Numbered from the stretch's first letter, positions 24,916 to 34,050 are shown. The stretch: DNA of 64,000 nucleotides from Saccharospirillum salsuginis (GCF_014651855.1 NZ_BMXR01000014.1:62001-126000), one strand, 5' to 3'. A program made the numbers and translations. Notes: generated by a model from the sequence alone, not told the origin.

Positions 24916-26205
24916 ATGCTGATTCTGTTTTTACCCCTGTTTCTGATTCTGTTGCTGATCGGCCTGCCGGTATTCTTCGCGACCTTGCTGGCCCCCGGTG
25001 CCATGCTGGTGTGGGAGGGGATGGACCGTGACCTGCCCCTATTGTTCCGCAACATCTACAACGGCATCGACTCCTTCCCGTTGATGGCGATTCCGTTTTT
25101 CATGCTGGCCGGGGAACTGATGAACCAGGGCGGCATTACCTTGCGCCTGGTGCATTTTTCCCAGTCTTTCATCGGTCATGTGCGGGGCGGCCTGGCACAC
25201 GTCAACATCATGTCCAGCATGTTGTTCGCCGGCCTGTCCGGCTCCGCCGTGGCGGATACCTCGGCGATCGGCTCCATGCTGATTCCGGCGATGGAAAAGA
25301 ACGGCTACAAGCGCAAGTTCGCCGCCGCGATCACCGCCGCGTCCTCGGTGATCGGACCGATCATCCCGCCGTCCGGTATCATGATCATCTACGCCTACAC
25401 CATGGAGATCTCGGTGGCGGCTTTGTTCGCCGCCGGACTGGTGCCCGGCGTTCTGATGGGCGGCGCGCTGATGGCCGTCACCGCCATCATGGCCAAGAAA
25501 TACGACTTCCCGGTGGCCTCGGAGAAACACACCTGGCGTCAACGGGCGGGCAGCACCCGCAAGGCCATCCTGCCGTTGCTGACACCGGTCATTATTCTGG
25601 GTGGCATTCTCGGCGGTATCTTCACCCCGACCGAAGCCTCGGCCGTGGCCGTGGGTTATGCGCTGGTACTGAGCGTGTGGGTCATGCGCACCGTCAAGGT
25701 GTCCGAATTGCCCGCCATCTTCACACGCAGTGCCAAGGCATCGGCCGTCGTGTTGTTACTGGTCGGCTCCGCGATCACGTTCAAAACCGTGGTGAGCCTG
25801 TCCCACGCCGCCGAATCACTCGCGTTCTGGGTGCTGTCGATCAGCGAGGTGCCCTACATTCTGCTGTTCATGATCAACATCATGCTGTTCATCATCGGTA
25901 TGTTCCTCGATGCCGGCCCGGCGATCATCATCCTGGGCCCGATCCTGGCCCCGATTTTCATCGAACTCGGCGTCGATCCGGTGCACTTCGCCATGATCAT
26001 GAGCGTGAACCTGACCGTGGGCCTGGCGACACCGCCGATGGGGCTGGTGTTGTTCGTCGCCTCGAGCGTATCCGGCGAACGGGTCGAATCCATTGCCAAG
26101 GCCATCCTGCCGTTCCTGGCGGTGGAGATCGCCGTAATTTTCCTGATCACCTTCGTGCCGGAAGTATCCCTGACGGTACCGAAGTGGTTGGGACTGGTGA
26201 AATAA
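24916..26205 (+). CDS. TRAP transporter large permease (DctM family)
   Basis: The 429-residue protein has about 12 membrane helices and motifs typical of DctM: PVFFATLLAPG, the FVHINIMSSMLFAGLSGSAVADTSAIGS-type segment and IIPPSGIMIIYAYTM. It forms the Na+-coupled translocation channel. Start at 24916 with GTGAGG five bases upstream, seven bases after dctQ. Together with the binding protein gene after it, the order is Q-M-P; many TRAP operons begin with P instead. Confidence 0.94.
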   Translation: MLILFLPLFLILLLIGLPVFFATLLAPGAMLVWEGMDRDLPLLFRNIYNGIDSFPLMAIPFFMLAGELMNQGGITLRLVHFSQSFIGHVRGGLAHVNIMSSMLFAGLSGSAVADTSAIGSMLIPAMEKNGYKRKFAAAITAASSVIGPIIPPSGIMIIYAYTMEISVAALFAAGLVPGVLMGGALMAVTAIMAKKYDFPVASEKHTWRQRAGSTRKAILPLLTPVIILGGILGGIFTPTEASAVAVGYALVLSVWVMRTVKVSELPAIFTRSAKASAVVLLLVGSAITFKTVVSLSHAAESLAFWVLSISEVPYILLFMINIMLFIIGMFLDAGPAIIILGPILAPIFIELGVDPVHFAMIMSVNLTVGLATPPMGLVLFVASSVSGERVESIAKAILPFLAVEIAVIFLITFVPEVSLTVPKWLGLVK

Positions 26206-26252
26206 CGGGTTCGACGAACCCGATGAATCCGACGTTCGGCCCCCCGGGGCCG
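26206..26252 (+). promoter_or_regulatory. Hairpins between TRAP permease and binding-protein genes
   Basis: A small hairpin (CGGGTTCG/CGAACCCG, 26206-26221) and a strong GC stem (GTTCGGCCCC with GGGGCCGAAC, 26231-26252) lie in the 123-base gap before the binding-protein gene. No T-run follows. They could protect mRNA ends to set the binding protein's level apart from the permeases. Confidence 0.5.
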
Positions 26253-26328
26253 AACCGGTTACCGATGGCGCGACCATCGATCGTGAAGTCAAGACAATAA
26301 CAATGGAAGACGACAAGAGGAGCCAGCT

Positions 26329-27408
26329 ATGAGCTTGGACACCAGAAAAACCTTGATTGCCAAATGCGTGGGCGCCGTGACCGGCACCGTTCTGAGTATG
26401 GCGATGGGCGTCGCCAGCGCGGCCGACTACAACCTGCGCGCTGTGGCCAACTCGAATGAAAACGACGAGGATTACGACGGCCTGGTCGTCTTCAAGGACT
26501 TCGTGGAATCACGGTCCAACGGTCGCATCGCGGTCGATCTCTACATCGGTACCCAACTGTGCGCCAACGGCACCGAGTGCCTGCAGGCGCTGGAAGACGG
26601 ATCGGTGGACATCTACATCTCCACCTCCGGCGGTGCCGCCAATATGTATCCGTACGTGCAGGTTCTGGATCTGCCGTACGTACTGCGCGACGACCGGGTT
26701 GCCGAAACCGTCTTCCAGGGCGATTTCACCCGCGAGATGCGCGACGCCATTCTGGAAGATTCCGACGAGCGGGTCCGCCTGATGACCATCGGCAACACCG
26801 GCGGCTGGCGCAACTTCGCCAACACCGAGAAAACCATTCAGGAACCCGACGACATGGAAGGCATGAAAATCCGCACCATCGTCGCCGACCTGCCGCAGGA
26901 ACTGGTCAAGGCCATGGGCGCCAGCCCGACACCGATCCCCTGGCCGGAACTGTTCACCTCGTTCCAGACCGGCGTAGTCGAAGGCTCCAAGAACGGCATC
27001 ACCGACGTCATGGGCATGAAATTTCCCGAAGCCGGGCTGAAGCACATGACCCTGGACGGTCACGCTTACATGGCGGCGTTGTGGTACATGAACAACGAAG
27101 TCTTCATGGACATGCCGGAAGACCTGCGCCGTGTCGTCGTGGATGGTTTCGATGCGTTGCAGCAAGCCACCTTCGCGTCACCGAAGCGCAAGTCCATCCA
27201 GGCCTACCAGGACTTCGCCGAAGCCGGTGGTGAGCTCTACGTGCCGACGCTGGAAGAAAAAGAGCAATTCCGTGAAGCCGCCGCCCCGGTGTACACCTGG
27301 TTCCAGGAAAACATCGAAGACGGCGAGAAGTGGTACAACCTGCTCGCCTCCGAAGCGGAAGAAGCCGAGGAAGCGATCGAAGCTCAGTACGAGCAAGACC
27401 TGATGTAA
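26329..27408 (+). CDS. TRAP transporter periplasmic substrate-binding protein (DctP family)
   Basis: The 359-residue protein has a signal peptide (about 1-31, ending ASA) and a DctP fold. It has the segment NGRIAVDLYIGTQLC, a typical DctP helix KAMGASPTPIPWPELFTSFQTGVVEGSKN (in pieces), and the KIRT motif GMKIRTI, whose Arg binds the substrate carboxylate. The ligand is therefore probably a carboxylate such as a sugar acid. The tail is glutamate-rich. AGAGGAG lies seven bases before the ATG. A strong terminator follows. Confidence 0.94.
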   Translation: MSLDTRKTLIAKCVGAVTGTVLSMAMGVASAADYNLRAVANSNENDEDYDGLVVFKDFVESRSNGRIAVDLYIGTQLCANGTECLQALEDGSVDIYISTSGGAANMYPYVQVLDLPYVLRDDRVAETVFQGDFTREMRDAILEDSDERVRLMTIGNTGGWRNFANTEKTIQEPDDMEGMKIRTIVADLPQELVKAMGASPTPIPWPELFTSFQTGVVEGSKNGITDVMGMKFPEAGLKHMTLDGHAYMAALWYMNNEVFMDMPEDLRRVVVDGFDALQQATFASPKRKSIQAYQDFAEAGGELYVPTLEEKEQFREAAAPVYTWFQENIEDGEKWYNLLASEAEEAEEAIEAQYEQDLM

Positions 27409-27417
27409 GGGGAGTTT

Positions 27418-27448
27418 GGCGAGCCTTCGGGCTCGCCCTTTTTTTTTC
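27418..27448 (+). terminator. Rho-independent terminator of the TRAP operon
   Basis: GGCGAGCC-TTCG-GGCTCGCC, an eight-base stem with a tetraloop, followed by nine or more T residues, ten bases after the binding-protein stop. Confidence 0.95.
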
Positions 27449-27465
27449 CAATACCGACCCGGTGG

Positions 27466-27960
27466 TTACCGAAATGGATACAACAAGGGTTTGTAATCCT
27501 CCACCAGAATTTTGGCTTGCTCGATTTGTTCGGGCGTCATCTTTTTCACGACTTCTTCCTGACTCATCGCCGCGTCCGGATCGCCACCGATCGCCGACAG
27601 GACATACCACATATAGGCTCGAACCAGTTCCGGCGCCTCGATCCCCCGGCCGACTTCGTAATACCAGCCGACACCGGACTGCGCACCCGGATGCCCTTTC
27701 ATCGCCGAACGCAGATACCATTCAAAGGCACGCCGGTCGTCTTTTTCGACGCCCAGCCCCATGGCGTACATCACACCAATCAACTCCTCCGCCGTGGCAT
27801 TCCCGGCGGCCGCCGCCGGAAGGAATTCTTCCATCGCGGCATCGAATTGATCGGCCTTCATCAGACGCAGGCCTTCCTTCACATCGGCCTGAGTCGTCAT
27901 CGAACCGAACGATAACACCAGACCGGTTACGATCGAGGTCGACAGGGATTTCATCGTCAT
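27466..27960 (-). CDS. Sel1-repeat (SLR) periplasmic protein
   Basis: The 164-residue protein from the ATG at 27960 (GGGAG seven bases upstream) has a signal peptide ending TQA. At least three Sel1-like repeats follow (AAAAGNATAEELIGVMYAMGLGVEKDDRRAFEWYLRSAMKGHPGAQ pattern in pieces, A..G...A....G..Y..G.GV..D...A..WY..AA). Such helical solenoids usually bind proteins. It ends 17 bases from the TRAP terminator, convergent to it. An upstream ATG at 28020 lies near a repeat element and is less likely. Confidence 0.85.
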   Translation of the reverse strand: MTMKSLSTSIVTGLVLSFGSMTTQADVKEGLRLMKADQFDAAMEEFLPAAAAGNATAEELIGVMYAMGLGVEKDDRRAFEWYLRSAMKGHPGAQSGVGWYYEVGRGIEAPELVRAYMWYVLSAIGGDPDAAMSQEEVVKKMTPEQIEQAKILVEDYKPLLYPFR

Positions 27961-28033
27961 TGTTGTACTCCCGGTGTCGTGAATAATAGAGGAGATTGGT
28001 TTTGAACAATCCAGAGTCAACAGGTGACCAGCG

Positions 28034-28141
28034 CCGGCTACCGGACAGACCTATGCGGGGATGTCGGCCGCCTGGACGGCGGCCGTCAAGCCCCCATGGA
28101 TGGGTTTACGGCGACCCCGCATAGGTCTGTCCGGTAGCCGG
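28034..28141 (-). repeat. CCATCCATGGGGG palindromic element, copy 5
   Basis: A perfect 27-base inverted repeat (28034-28060 and 28115-28141, inner end TATGCGGGG) encloses the inverted centre GTCAAGCCCCCATGGATGGG. The outer flank is GTGCGGGTTTTGGCAC (28142-28157), on the minus strand GTGCCAAAACCCGC as in copies 1 and 4. Confidence 0.85.
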
Positions 28142-28234
28142 TGCGGGTTTTGGCACAGCAGCCGACTTTGCAGTCTTAGTCGTTGGAATGGATCTATCCA
28201 TTCCGTCAATATAACAAGAAAAGCGGGGAAAACC

Positions 28235-29626
28235 ATGATTGAAAAACCGCTCCGTTCAATGCTGTTCATCGGTGTATTTTTTACCATGGCTCAGGCATCG
28301 GATTTACCCCGAGCCCTGACCGATGACGACTTTTACCCGATCGACATGGACCAGGCCCGACTAGGTCAATTGCTGTTTTACGACCCGGTACTCAGCGGCA
28401 ACCGCAACATCGCCTGCAGCACCTGCCACCATCCGGACTTCGGCACCTCGGACGGCTTATCGCTCGGCATAGGCGAAGGCGGTCAAGGCCTCGGCCCGCA
28501 ACGGACATCCGGTTCCGGTGAATCCAAGGTGAAAAAACGCATACCGCGCAACGCACCGGGGCTGTTCAATCTCGGGTTTCGCGGCTGGGAGGTTCTGTTT
28601 CACGACGGTCGGCTTTCAACCAGCGACTTCTACGCCAGTGGTTTCGACTCACCGGCTCTCGAATTTCTGCCCACCGACCTGCGCAACATCGTCGCAGCTC
28701 AGGCCCTGTTTCCGATCACCTCCGAATTCGAAATGGCCGGCGACACCAATGAAAACGAAGTGCTGGGCGCCGTGCGCCGACGCATCGATTACGGCTGGCG
28801 TGTGCTCGCCGAACGCGTACGTGGCGTTGGCGGCTATGAACCCGGGTTCCAACGCGCCTTCGACGACGTCGACCAATCCGCCGACATTCGCATCAGCCAC
28901 ATCGCCAATGCGCTCGCCGCCTTCATGGAATTCGAATGGCGCGCCGACGACAGCCCCTTCGATCGCTATTTGCGCGGTGATGAAACCGCCCTCACCGACA
29001 CGCAAAAAACCGGCATGCGGCTTTTTTATGGCGAGGCCCAATGCAGCGGTTGCCACAGCGGCCCACTGCAAAGCGACCAGCAATTCCACGGCCTGGGTTT
29101 GCCACCGCTGGGACCGGGACGCACGCGCGCCTTCGATCACAAAGCGCGGGACATGGGTCGCATCAATGAGACCGATCGCCTGGCCGATCGCTATCATTTC
29201 CGCACGCCCAGCTTGCGCAATGTGGCCGCCACCGCGCCCTACGGTCACAACGGCGCCTACGCCACACTGGAAGGCATGATTCGCCACCACCTGAACCCGG
29301 AAGCGGCTCTGGATCGGTACGATCGTGAACAATTGATTTTGATCGACGACGATTACCTGAATCGACACGATTTCCTGGTGTGGCAGGATGCACGGGAGAT
29401 GGCCACCATCCGGAACAGCATCAGCATCGATATTCCAGAACGAACCGATGCCGAGATACATGCTCTGGTGGCGTTTCTGGAGAGTCTGTCCGACGCCACC
29501 AGCCTGGGGCATCGGTTGGGCATTCCCGATCGGGTGCCCAGCGGTTTACCAGTCGACCAATCAACCGTAGAAGACGAGGTTCAGGCCGTAGCCGCCCACC
29601 ATCAGGACGATAAAGAGCACCAGTGA
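28235..29626 (+). CDS. Di-haem cytochrome c peroxidase / MauG-family protein
   Basis: The 463-residue protein has a signal peptide (about 1-22, ending AQAS) and two c-type haem sites: CSTCHH (about residue 52) and CSGCHS (about 270). The MauG/CcpA features NAPGLFNLGFRG and the distal-region TPSLRNVAATAPYGHNGAYATLEGMI (in pieces) are present. It is a periplasmic peroxidase or MauG-like oxidase; no mau genes are near. I chose the ATG at 28235; the open frame continues upstream into the repeat element, which is not coding. Its last 66 bases overlap the 3' end of yeiH on the other strand. Confidence 0.88.
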   Translation: MIEKPLRSMLFIGVFFTMAQASDLPRALTDDDFYPIDMDQARLGQLLFYDPVLSGNRNIACSTCHHPDFGTSDGLSLGIGEGGQGLGPQRTSGSGESKVKKRIPRNAPGLFNLGFRGWEVLFHDGRLSTSDFYASGFDSPALEFLPTDLRNIVAAQALFPITSEFEMAGDTNENEVLGAVRRRIDYGWRVLAERVRGVGGYEPGFQRAFDDVDQSADIRISHIANALAAFMEFEWRADDSPFDRYLRGDETALTDTQKTGMRLFYGEAQCSGCHSGPLQSDQQFHGLGLPPLGPGRTRAFDHKARDMGRINETDRLADRYHFRTPSLRNVAATAPYGHNGAYATLEGMIRHHLNPEAALDRYDREQLILIDDDYLNRHDFLVWQDAREMATIRNSISIDIPERTDAEIHALVAFLESLSDATSLGHRLGIPDRVPSGLPVDQSTVEDEVQAVAAHHQDDKEHQ

Positions 29627-30538
29627 CAGCGCCAGCGGTTTGGTGCCGGCCTGGCGGATGGTGGCCCAGCGGGTCTTGATGCCGAGCGCCGCCATAGCGA
29701 TGGCCAGGCTCAGTTGGGACGCGAGTTGCAGCCCTTCCAAGGCCAGTGCGGGTAAGGAAACGACGCTGTTGAATGCGGCCGTGGCGATGAACCCGAAAAC
29801 GAACCAGGGCACCGGAATCGGCCGGCGCCGACCCGGCTCGGCGGCTTCGCGGAACATCAGACTGCCCAGAGCAATGACGACCGGAGCCAACAGCATCACG
29901 CGGATCAGCTTGGCCACCACGGCGTTCTGCATCGCCTCGCCGCCGATGGACTGTCCGGCGGCGACGGCCTGCGCCACCTCATGCACCGTGCTGCCGATGT
30001 AGATACCGAACAGGGACGGATCCATACCGGCGAAGCTGTAGATCACCGAGTAACTGAACATCGCCAGTGTGCCGAACAACACCACAGTGGCCACCGCCAC
30101 GGTGACATCGCGCTCGCGGGCGCGCATCACCGGCTCGGTCGCCATGATGGCCGCCGCGCCGCAAATGGCACTGCCCACCGAGGTGAGCACCGCGATTTCG
30201 CGCGGCAACCTGAACAGCCGGACGCCGACAAAAATACCGAGGGACAACACGATCACGATGACCGCCATATCCAACAAGATGGCCTGGTAGCCGACGGACG
30301 CGATCTGCTGAAAGCTGAGGTTGAAACCGAACAGGATGATGCCGAGCCGCAGCAACTTTTGCTGGCAGAACGCCAACAGGGTGGCGTCGCGGTCGTTGTA
30401 TTCCGGCCGGGCCAGGTTGCCGTAACCGATGCCCATCAGAATCGCCAACGGCAACGCGCTCAAGCCGATGGCGGTCAGCGTGGCGGTTTGCGCCAGGGCG
30501 GTGGCGGCAAAGGCGATGAGCAACAGGCGAATCAGCAC
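29561..30538 (-). CDS. yeiH: YeiH/UPF0324 putative sulfate exporter
   Basis: The 325-residue membrane protein has about ten helices and the UPF0324 hallmarks LLRLGIILFGFNLSFQ, AICGAAAIMATEPV and GSTVHEVAQAVAAG. The family is annotated as sulfate exporter by homology; a firm substrate is lacking. It is divergent from a LysR gene, the same arrangement as yeiH and yeiE in enterobacteria. Its 3' end overlaps the di-haem peroxidase gene tail to tail by 66 bases. Confidence 0.9.
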   Translation of the reverse strand: MLIRLLLIAFAATALAQTATLTAIGLSALPLAILMGIGYGNLARPEYNDRDATLLAFCQQKLLRLGIILFGFNLSFQQIASVGYQAILLDMAVIVIVLSLGIFVGVRLFRLPREIAVLTSVGSAICGAAAIMATEPVMRARERDVTVAVATVVLFGTLAMFSYSVIYSFAGMDPSLFGIYIGSTVHEVAQAVAAGQSIGGEAMQNAVVAKLIRVMLLAPVVIALGSLMFREAAEPGRRRPIPVPWFVFGFIATAAFNSVVSLPALALEGLQLASQLSLAIAMAALGIKTRWATIRQAGTKPLALSLVLFIVLMVGGYGLNLVFYG

Positions 30539-30632
30539 GGGTCGGCTCCCTTATTCCAATTGGGGAGGACTTTAAAACCGGACGCTCTATAAGTATATTG
30601 GATATTTCTTATCCATCACTTAAGATTTTCCA

Positions 30633-31499
30633 ATGAATCTCAGCCTGCGCCAACTGCGCCTGTTCGAAGCCACCGCCCGCCTCGGCCGCCTGACCCTCGC
30701 GGCCGACGAACAGGCCATCAGCCAGTCCGCCGCCAGCCAGGCGATCAAGGAGCTGGAGCGCCAGCTCGGCTACGCCGTCCTGGACCGGATCGGGCGTGAA
30801 TTGGTGCTCACCGACGCCGGCCAGCAGATTCTGCCCCGGGTCCGGCAGATCCTCAGCCTCAGTGACGGCCTGAACCGGGCCGACGACCACCGCATCGCCG
30901 GCACCCTGCGCGTCGCCGCCAGCGTGACCATTGCCAGCTATCTGTTGCCGACCATGATGGCGCGGTTCCAACGGCGCTATCCCGACGCCTCGACGCAGCT
31001 GGATATTCTCAATACAGAAGGCGTATTGGAGCGACTGGAAAAAGGCCGTGCCCAACTGGGCATGATCGAGGGGCCGGCCCTGCATCCGACGCTCGACATC
31101 GTGCCCTGGCGCTCGGATCGTCTGGCGGTGTTTTGCGCACCGGATCATCCGCTCGCCTCCGGACCGACACCGTCGGTCGCAGAACTGGCCCGCGAGGACT
31201 GGGTGGTGCGCGAAGCCGGGTCCGGTACCCGGGCCGTGCTCGACGCCGCCTTTCAGGCGGAGGGCATGAAACCCCGGGTCGCGCTCGAACTGACGCGGCA
31301 AGAGGCGATCAAGCAATCGGTCCGGGCCGGCCTCGGCATCGGCTGCCTGTCGGCTCTGGCGATCGAGGACGAGGTAACGGCCGGCCACCTGGTGCCACTG
31401 GACACACCACTGAACCTGATGCGGCGTTTCTCCTGGGTATGCTCACCCGAGAACCGGGATAACGCCTTGGTTCAAGCGATGCTCACCCAGTTGGACTAA
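30633..31499 (+). CDS. yeiE: LysR-family transcriptional regulator, YeiE-like
   Basis: The 288-residue protein has an N-terminal helix-turn-helix (LFEATARLGRLTLAADEQAISQSAASQAIKELERQLG in pieces, residues about 8-45) and a CysB-type effector domain (about 90-288). In enterobacteria YeiE responds to sulfite and controls yeiH and sulfur genes. The divergent 94-base gap with yeiH supports the same role here. The stop overlaps the convergent small gene by three bases. The gene symbol rests on position and family. Confidence 0.85.
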   Translation: MNLSLRQLRLFEATARLGRLTLAADEQAISQSAASQAIKELERQLGYAVLDRIGRELVLTDAGQQILPRVRQILSLSDGLNRADDHRIAGTLRVAASVTIASYLLPTMMARFQRRYPDASTQLDILNTEGVLERLEKGRAQLGMIEGPALHPTLDIVPWRSDRLAVFCAPDHPLASGPTPSVAELAREDWVVREAGSGTRAVLDAAFQAEGMKPRVALELTRQEAIKQSVRAGLGIGCLSALAIEDEVTAGHLVPLDTPLNLMRRFSWVCSPENRDNALVQAMLTQLD

Positions 31500-31774
31500 G
31501 CGAGCGAAGAATTCTTCGCGGGGGAAACGTCGATGGTGTGGGTTTCCGGTGCCGGCTCCAGCGGCGGGTGCAGCTCATCCGAGGTCACGGTCGCCAAATG
31601 GGACGAGACGTCTTCCTCGGTCACGGCGATGGCTTTTTCCAGCGCGGCGTCCAGCAGGAAATCCTGGATGGAACAATGCCAGGCTTCGGCGGCGCGCTCG
31701 AACAGGCGGTATTCGGCTTCGGTCAAGTGAAACTCAAAGGGGTGAACCTGACGGGCGGGTTCTTCGGATCGCAT
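31496..31774 (-). CDS. DUF1778-like small protein (TacA-type antitoxin relative)
   Basis: The 92-residue protein has a short ribbon-helix-helix-like start (FEFHLTEAEYRLFERAAEAWHCSIQDFLLDAALEKA, in pieces) as in DUF1778 antitoxins such as TacA. An acidic, proline-containing tail follows. TacA antitoxins pair with a GNAT toxin, but no GNAT gene adjoins this one, so it is either an orphan regulator or a relative with another role. It ends inside the last codons of yeiE on the other strand. Confidence 0.6.
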   Translation of the reverse strand: MRSEEPARQVHPFEFHLTEAEYRLFERAAEAWHCSIQDFLLDAALEKAIAVTEEDVSSHLATVTSDELHPPLEPAPETHTIDVSPAKNSSLA

Positions 31775-31891
31775 GGCCGTATCCTTTCCGGAAGTGATGA
31801 CGCATCAGTTTAGACCAGATCTTCGCAGGCGCCGTTCGATAAGATCACAATTACCCGAACCGCAGCTCACAAATGCGGCCCATACCGCATC

Positions 31892-31905
31892 TTGATGCAG
31901 ATCAA
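31892..31905 (+). promoter_or_regulatory. Perfect FNR/Anr-type box upstream of uspA
   Basis: TTGATGCAGATCAA fits TTGATNNNNATCAA exactly, 114 bases before the uspA start. The TCTAGACTATGCC stretch 12-20 bases further on could supply a -10 region. Universal stress genes are known Anr/FNR targets in pseudomonads. Confidence 0.7.
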
Positions 31906-32018
31906 AATACCTCGTCTAGACTATGCCATGCTGATAGTCGAGGTCATCGCCCCTTGATGAGAACGGTGGCCGAACTCATACAGCGGTTATGGGAACCGCA
32001 AGTCAGGAGGTATACACC

Positions 32019-32459
32019 ATGAGCAAGACAGTATTGGTGCCGGTGGACGGCTCCGAACAGTCCAAGAAAGCCATCGAGTTCGCTGCGGACTGGGCCAAGC
32101 ACCACGACGGCAAACTCCACCTCTTCCATGTGCCGGAACCGGCCGCCGGTGACGAGGTCATGGTGTTGGGCGGTGCCAGCATTACGCTGCACGCCTCCCG
32201 CGAGGAACTGGAAGAAGCGGGTCATCAGATTCTCGAAGCCGCCGCCGGCATTGTCCGGGACCAGGGCGTCACCGATGTCGAGACCTCGCTGGAAATCGGA
32301 GATCCGGCCCGGAAAATCATCGCCAAGGCGGAAACCCTGGGCGTGGACATGATCGTCATGGGCACTCGCGGCCTCGGCGACTGGAAGAGCCTGTTGATCG
32401 GCAGCGTCTCGCACAAGGTCAGCCATCTCGCACCCTGCACCTGTGTAACTGTACGGTAA
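32019..32459 (+). CDS. uspA: Universal stress protein UspA family
   Basis: The 146-residue single Usp domain starts at 32019, seven bases after AGGAGG. It begins KTVLVPVDGSEQS. It carries the ATP-binding motif G-2x-G-9x-G-S as GTRGLGDWKSLLIGS (about 122-136), so it is of the nucleotide-binding type. A conserved CT pair (PCTCVTV) ends it. The perfect FNR box upstream indicates induction at low oxygen. It is followed at 69 bases by a vWA-domain gene, perhaps the same transcript. Confidence 0.94.
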   Translation: MSKTVLVPVDGSEQSKKAIEFAADWAKHHDGKLHLFHVPEPAAGDEVMVLGGASITLHASREELEEAGHQILEAAAGIVRDQGVTDVETSLEIGDPARKIIAKAETLGVDMIVMGTRGLGDWKSLLIGSVSHKVSHLAPCTCVTVR

Positions 32460-32528
32460 GCGACGTTACCGGACCGTGGCCTTCCGCCCCCGCTCTTTGT
32501 ACCATTCGGGGCAGGAGGCGCCACGACC

Positions 32529-33224
32529 ATGTCCGATCGCAACATCACGACCCGTTCCAGTTCGCAGGCCATTGACCGCTTCATCAAGCAAGCGGACAAA
32601 ACCCCTGTGGTCGCTCGCCGCGAAGGCCGGCTGATTTTCGCGCTGGACGCCACAGCCAGTCGCCAGCCCACCTGGGACACCGCCTGCCAGCTGCAAAGTG
32701 AACTCTTTCTCGCCACCCGCGATCTTGGCGGGCTCGCCATCCAGTTGGTCTATTATCGCGGCTTCAAGGAATTCCACGCTTCTCCCTGGTTGACCCAAAC
32801 CGAACGCTTGCTCAAGGAAATGAACCGTGTAACCTGCCTGGGCGGACACACCCAGATCGCCCGTGTGCTCAAACAGGCGATTCGCGAAACGCGTGAGCAG
32901 GCCGTCAAAGCGGTCATTCTGGTGGGGGACTGTTGCGAGGAGAAAGCCGACGACCTGTGTCAGCTCGCCGGTGAACTGGGCATGCTGCGCACGCCGGTGT
33001 TCGCCTTCCAGGAAGGCCACGACATCGACGCCCAGCGCGTTTTCCAACAGATCGCCCAACTCTCCGGTGGCGCCTACGTGCCCTTCGACCATCGCAGCCC
33101 GGCCGTACTGAAAGACCTGCTCGGCGCCGTGGCAGTATACGCAACCGGTGGCAAACAGGCGCTGGAAGACTTCCAGGCCCGACACGGCGGCGAAGTCAAA
33201 CGCCTCACCCGGCAATTGAAGTGA
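32529..33224 (+). CDS. von Willebrand factor A domain protein
   Basis: The 231-residue cytoplasmic-looking protein is a vWA domain from about residue 30. The MIDAS-like motif is degenerate, FALDATAS where DxSxS is usual, so metal binding may be altered. The beta strand KAVILVGDCCEE and a GGHTQIARVL segment follow. It is 13 bases upstream of a membrane-anchored DnaJ protein gene and presumably works with it. Start at 32529 follows GCAGGAGG after a short spacer. Function is unknown. Confidence 0.8.
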   Translation: MSDRNITTRSSSQAIDRFIKQADKTPVVARREGRLIFALDATASRQPTWDTACQLQSELFLATRDLGGLAIQLVYYRGFKEFHASPWLTQTERLLKEMNRVTCLGGHTQIARVLKQAIRETREQAVKAVILVGDCCEEKADDLCQLAGELGMLRTPVFAFQEGHDIDAQRVFQQIAQLSGGAYVPFDHRSPAVLKDLLGAVAVYATGGKQALEDFQARHGGEVKRLTRQLK

Positions 33225-33237
33225 CATAAGGACGACC

Positions 33238-33996
33238 GTGAATCCATTCAGCCTGTTATTGCTGTTGCTCGCCCTGGGCGGACTGTTTCTCTACATCCAA
33301 CGCCAACCGCCGCAAAAACGCGCCAGGGCCGCCGCCCAGGTTGTCGTCGCCCTGCTGCTCTTCGCCATTCTCTACCTGGCACTGACCCGGCGGCTCTATC
33401 TGCTCGGCGCCCTGCTCGCCTTCAGCCTGCCGTTCCTGCGGCGCCTGTTACCCATTCTGCTTCGCGCCCTGCCGTTTCTCGCGGTCTGGCACAAACGCCG
33501 GCAACAGCGCAAACAGAGCCAGGCCAACACCGGCCAACAATCCACCGTGCGGGCCGCCCTGCTGGAAATGGTGCTCGATCACGACAGCGGCGAGATGAGC
33601 GGCCGCATTCTCGAAGGCCCCATGACCGGCCGCGACCTGGCCGACCTCGGCGACGACGAATTCATCGAACTGTTGCAATACTGCCGTCAGCAGGACACCG
33701 AATCCGCCCGCTTGCTGGAAACCTACCTCGACCGCCGCTTCGGCGAAGCCTGGCGCCAGGACGACCCCGGCCAGACCACCGGCGACGACCACCAAGACTC
33801 AAGCGGCAACACCGGCGACGGCCGCATGACCGACACCGAGGCTTATGAAATCCTCGGTCTGCAACCCGGCGCCAGCCGCGACGAGATCATCCAGGCCCAC
33901 CGCCGGTTGATGCAACGCCTGCACCCCGACCGGGGCGGCAGCCCCTACCTCGCCGCCCGCATCAACGCCGCGCGCAGCCATTTGCTGGGGGATTGA
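33238..33996 (+). CDS. Membrane-anchored DnaJ-domain protein
   Basis: The 252-residue protein starts with GTG (AAGGA upstream). Two hydrophobic segments (about 3-18 and 34-75) anchor it. A linker of acidic Gln-rich sequence and a helical domain (TVRAALLEMVLDHDSGEMSG, resembling a TerB/SLR-type module) follow. A J domain ends it (about 198-252) with the HPD motif in RLHPDRGGSPYLAARIN. The topology, membrane then C-terminal J domain, is like Tim14/Pam18. It should recruit DnaK to the membrane. It lies 13 bases after the vWA gene. Confidence 0.87.
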   Translation: MNPFSLLLLLLALGGLFLYIQRQPPQKRARAAAQVVVALLLFAILYLALTRRLYLLGALLAFSLPFLRRLLPILLRALPFLAVWHKRRQQRKQSQANTGQQSTVRAALLEMVLDHDSGEMSGRILEGPMTGRDLADLGDDEFIELLQYCRQQDTESARLLETYLDRRFGEAWRQDDPGQTTGDDHQDSSGNTGDGRMTDTEAYEILGLQPGASRDEIIQAHRRLMQRLHPDRGGSPYLAARINAARSHLLGD

Positions 33997-34050
33997 GGAG
34001 CCTCCGAACCCTTCCCCCGGGACTCTGGCATACCGGGGGACGCTGCCTCA

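Noticed and set aside
28061..28234. N-terminal extension of the di-haem peroxidase
   Set aside because: It is read from the palindromic element; the ATG at 28235 gives a proper signal peptide.
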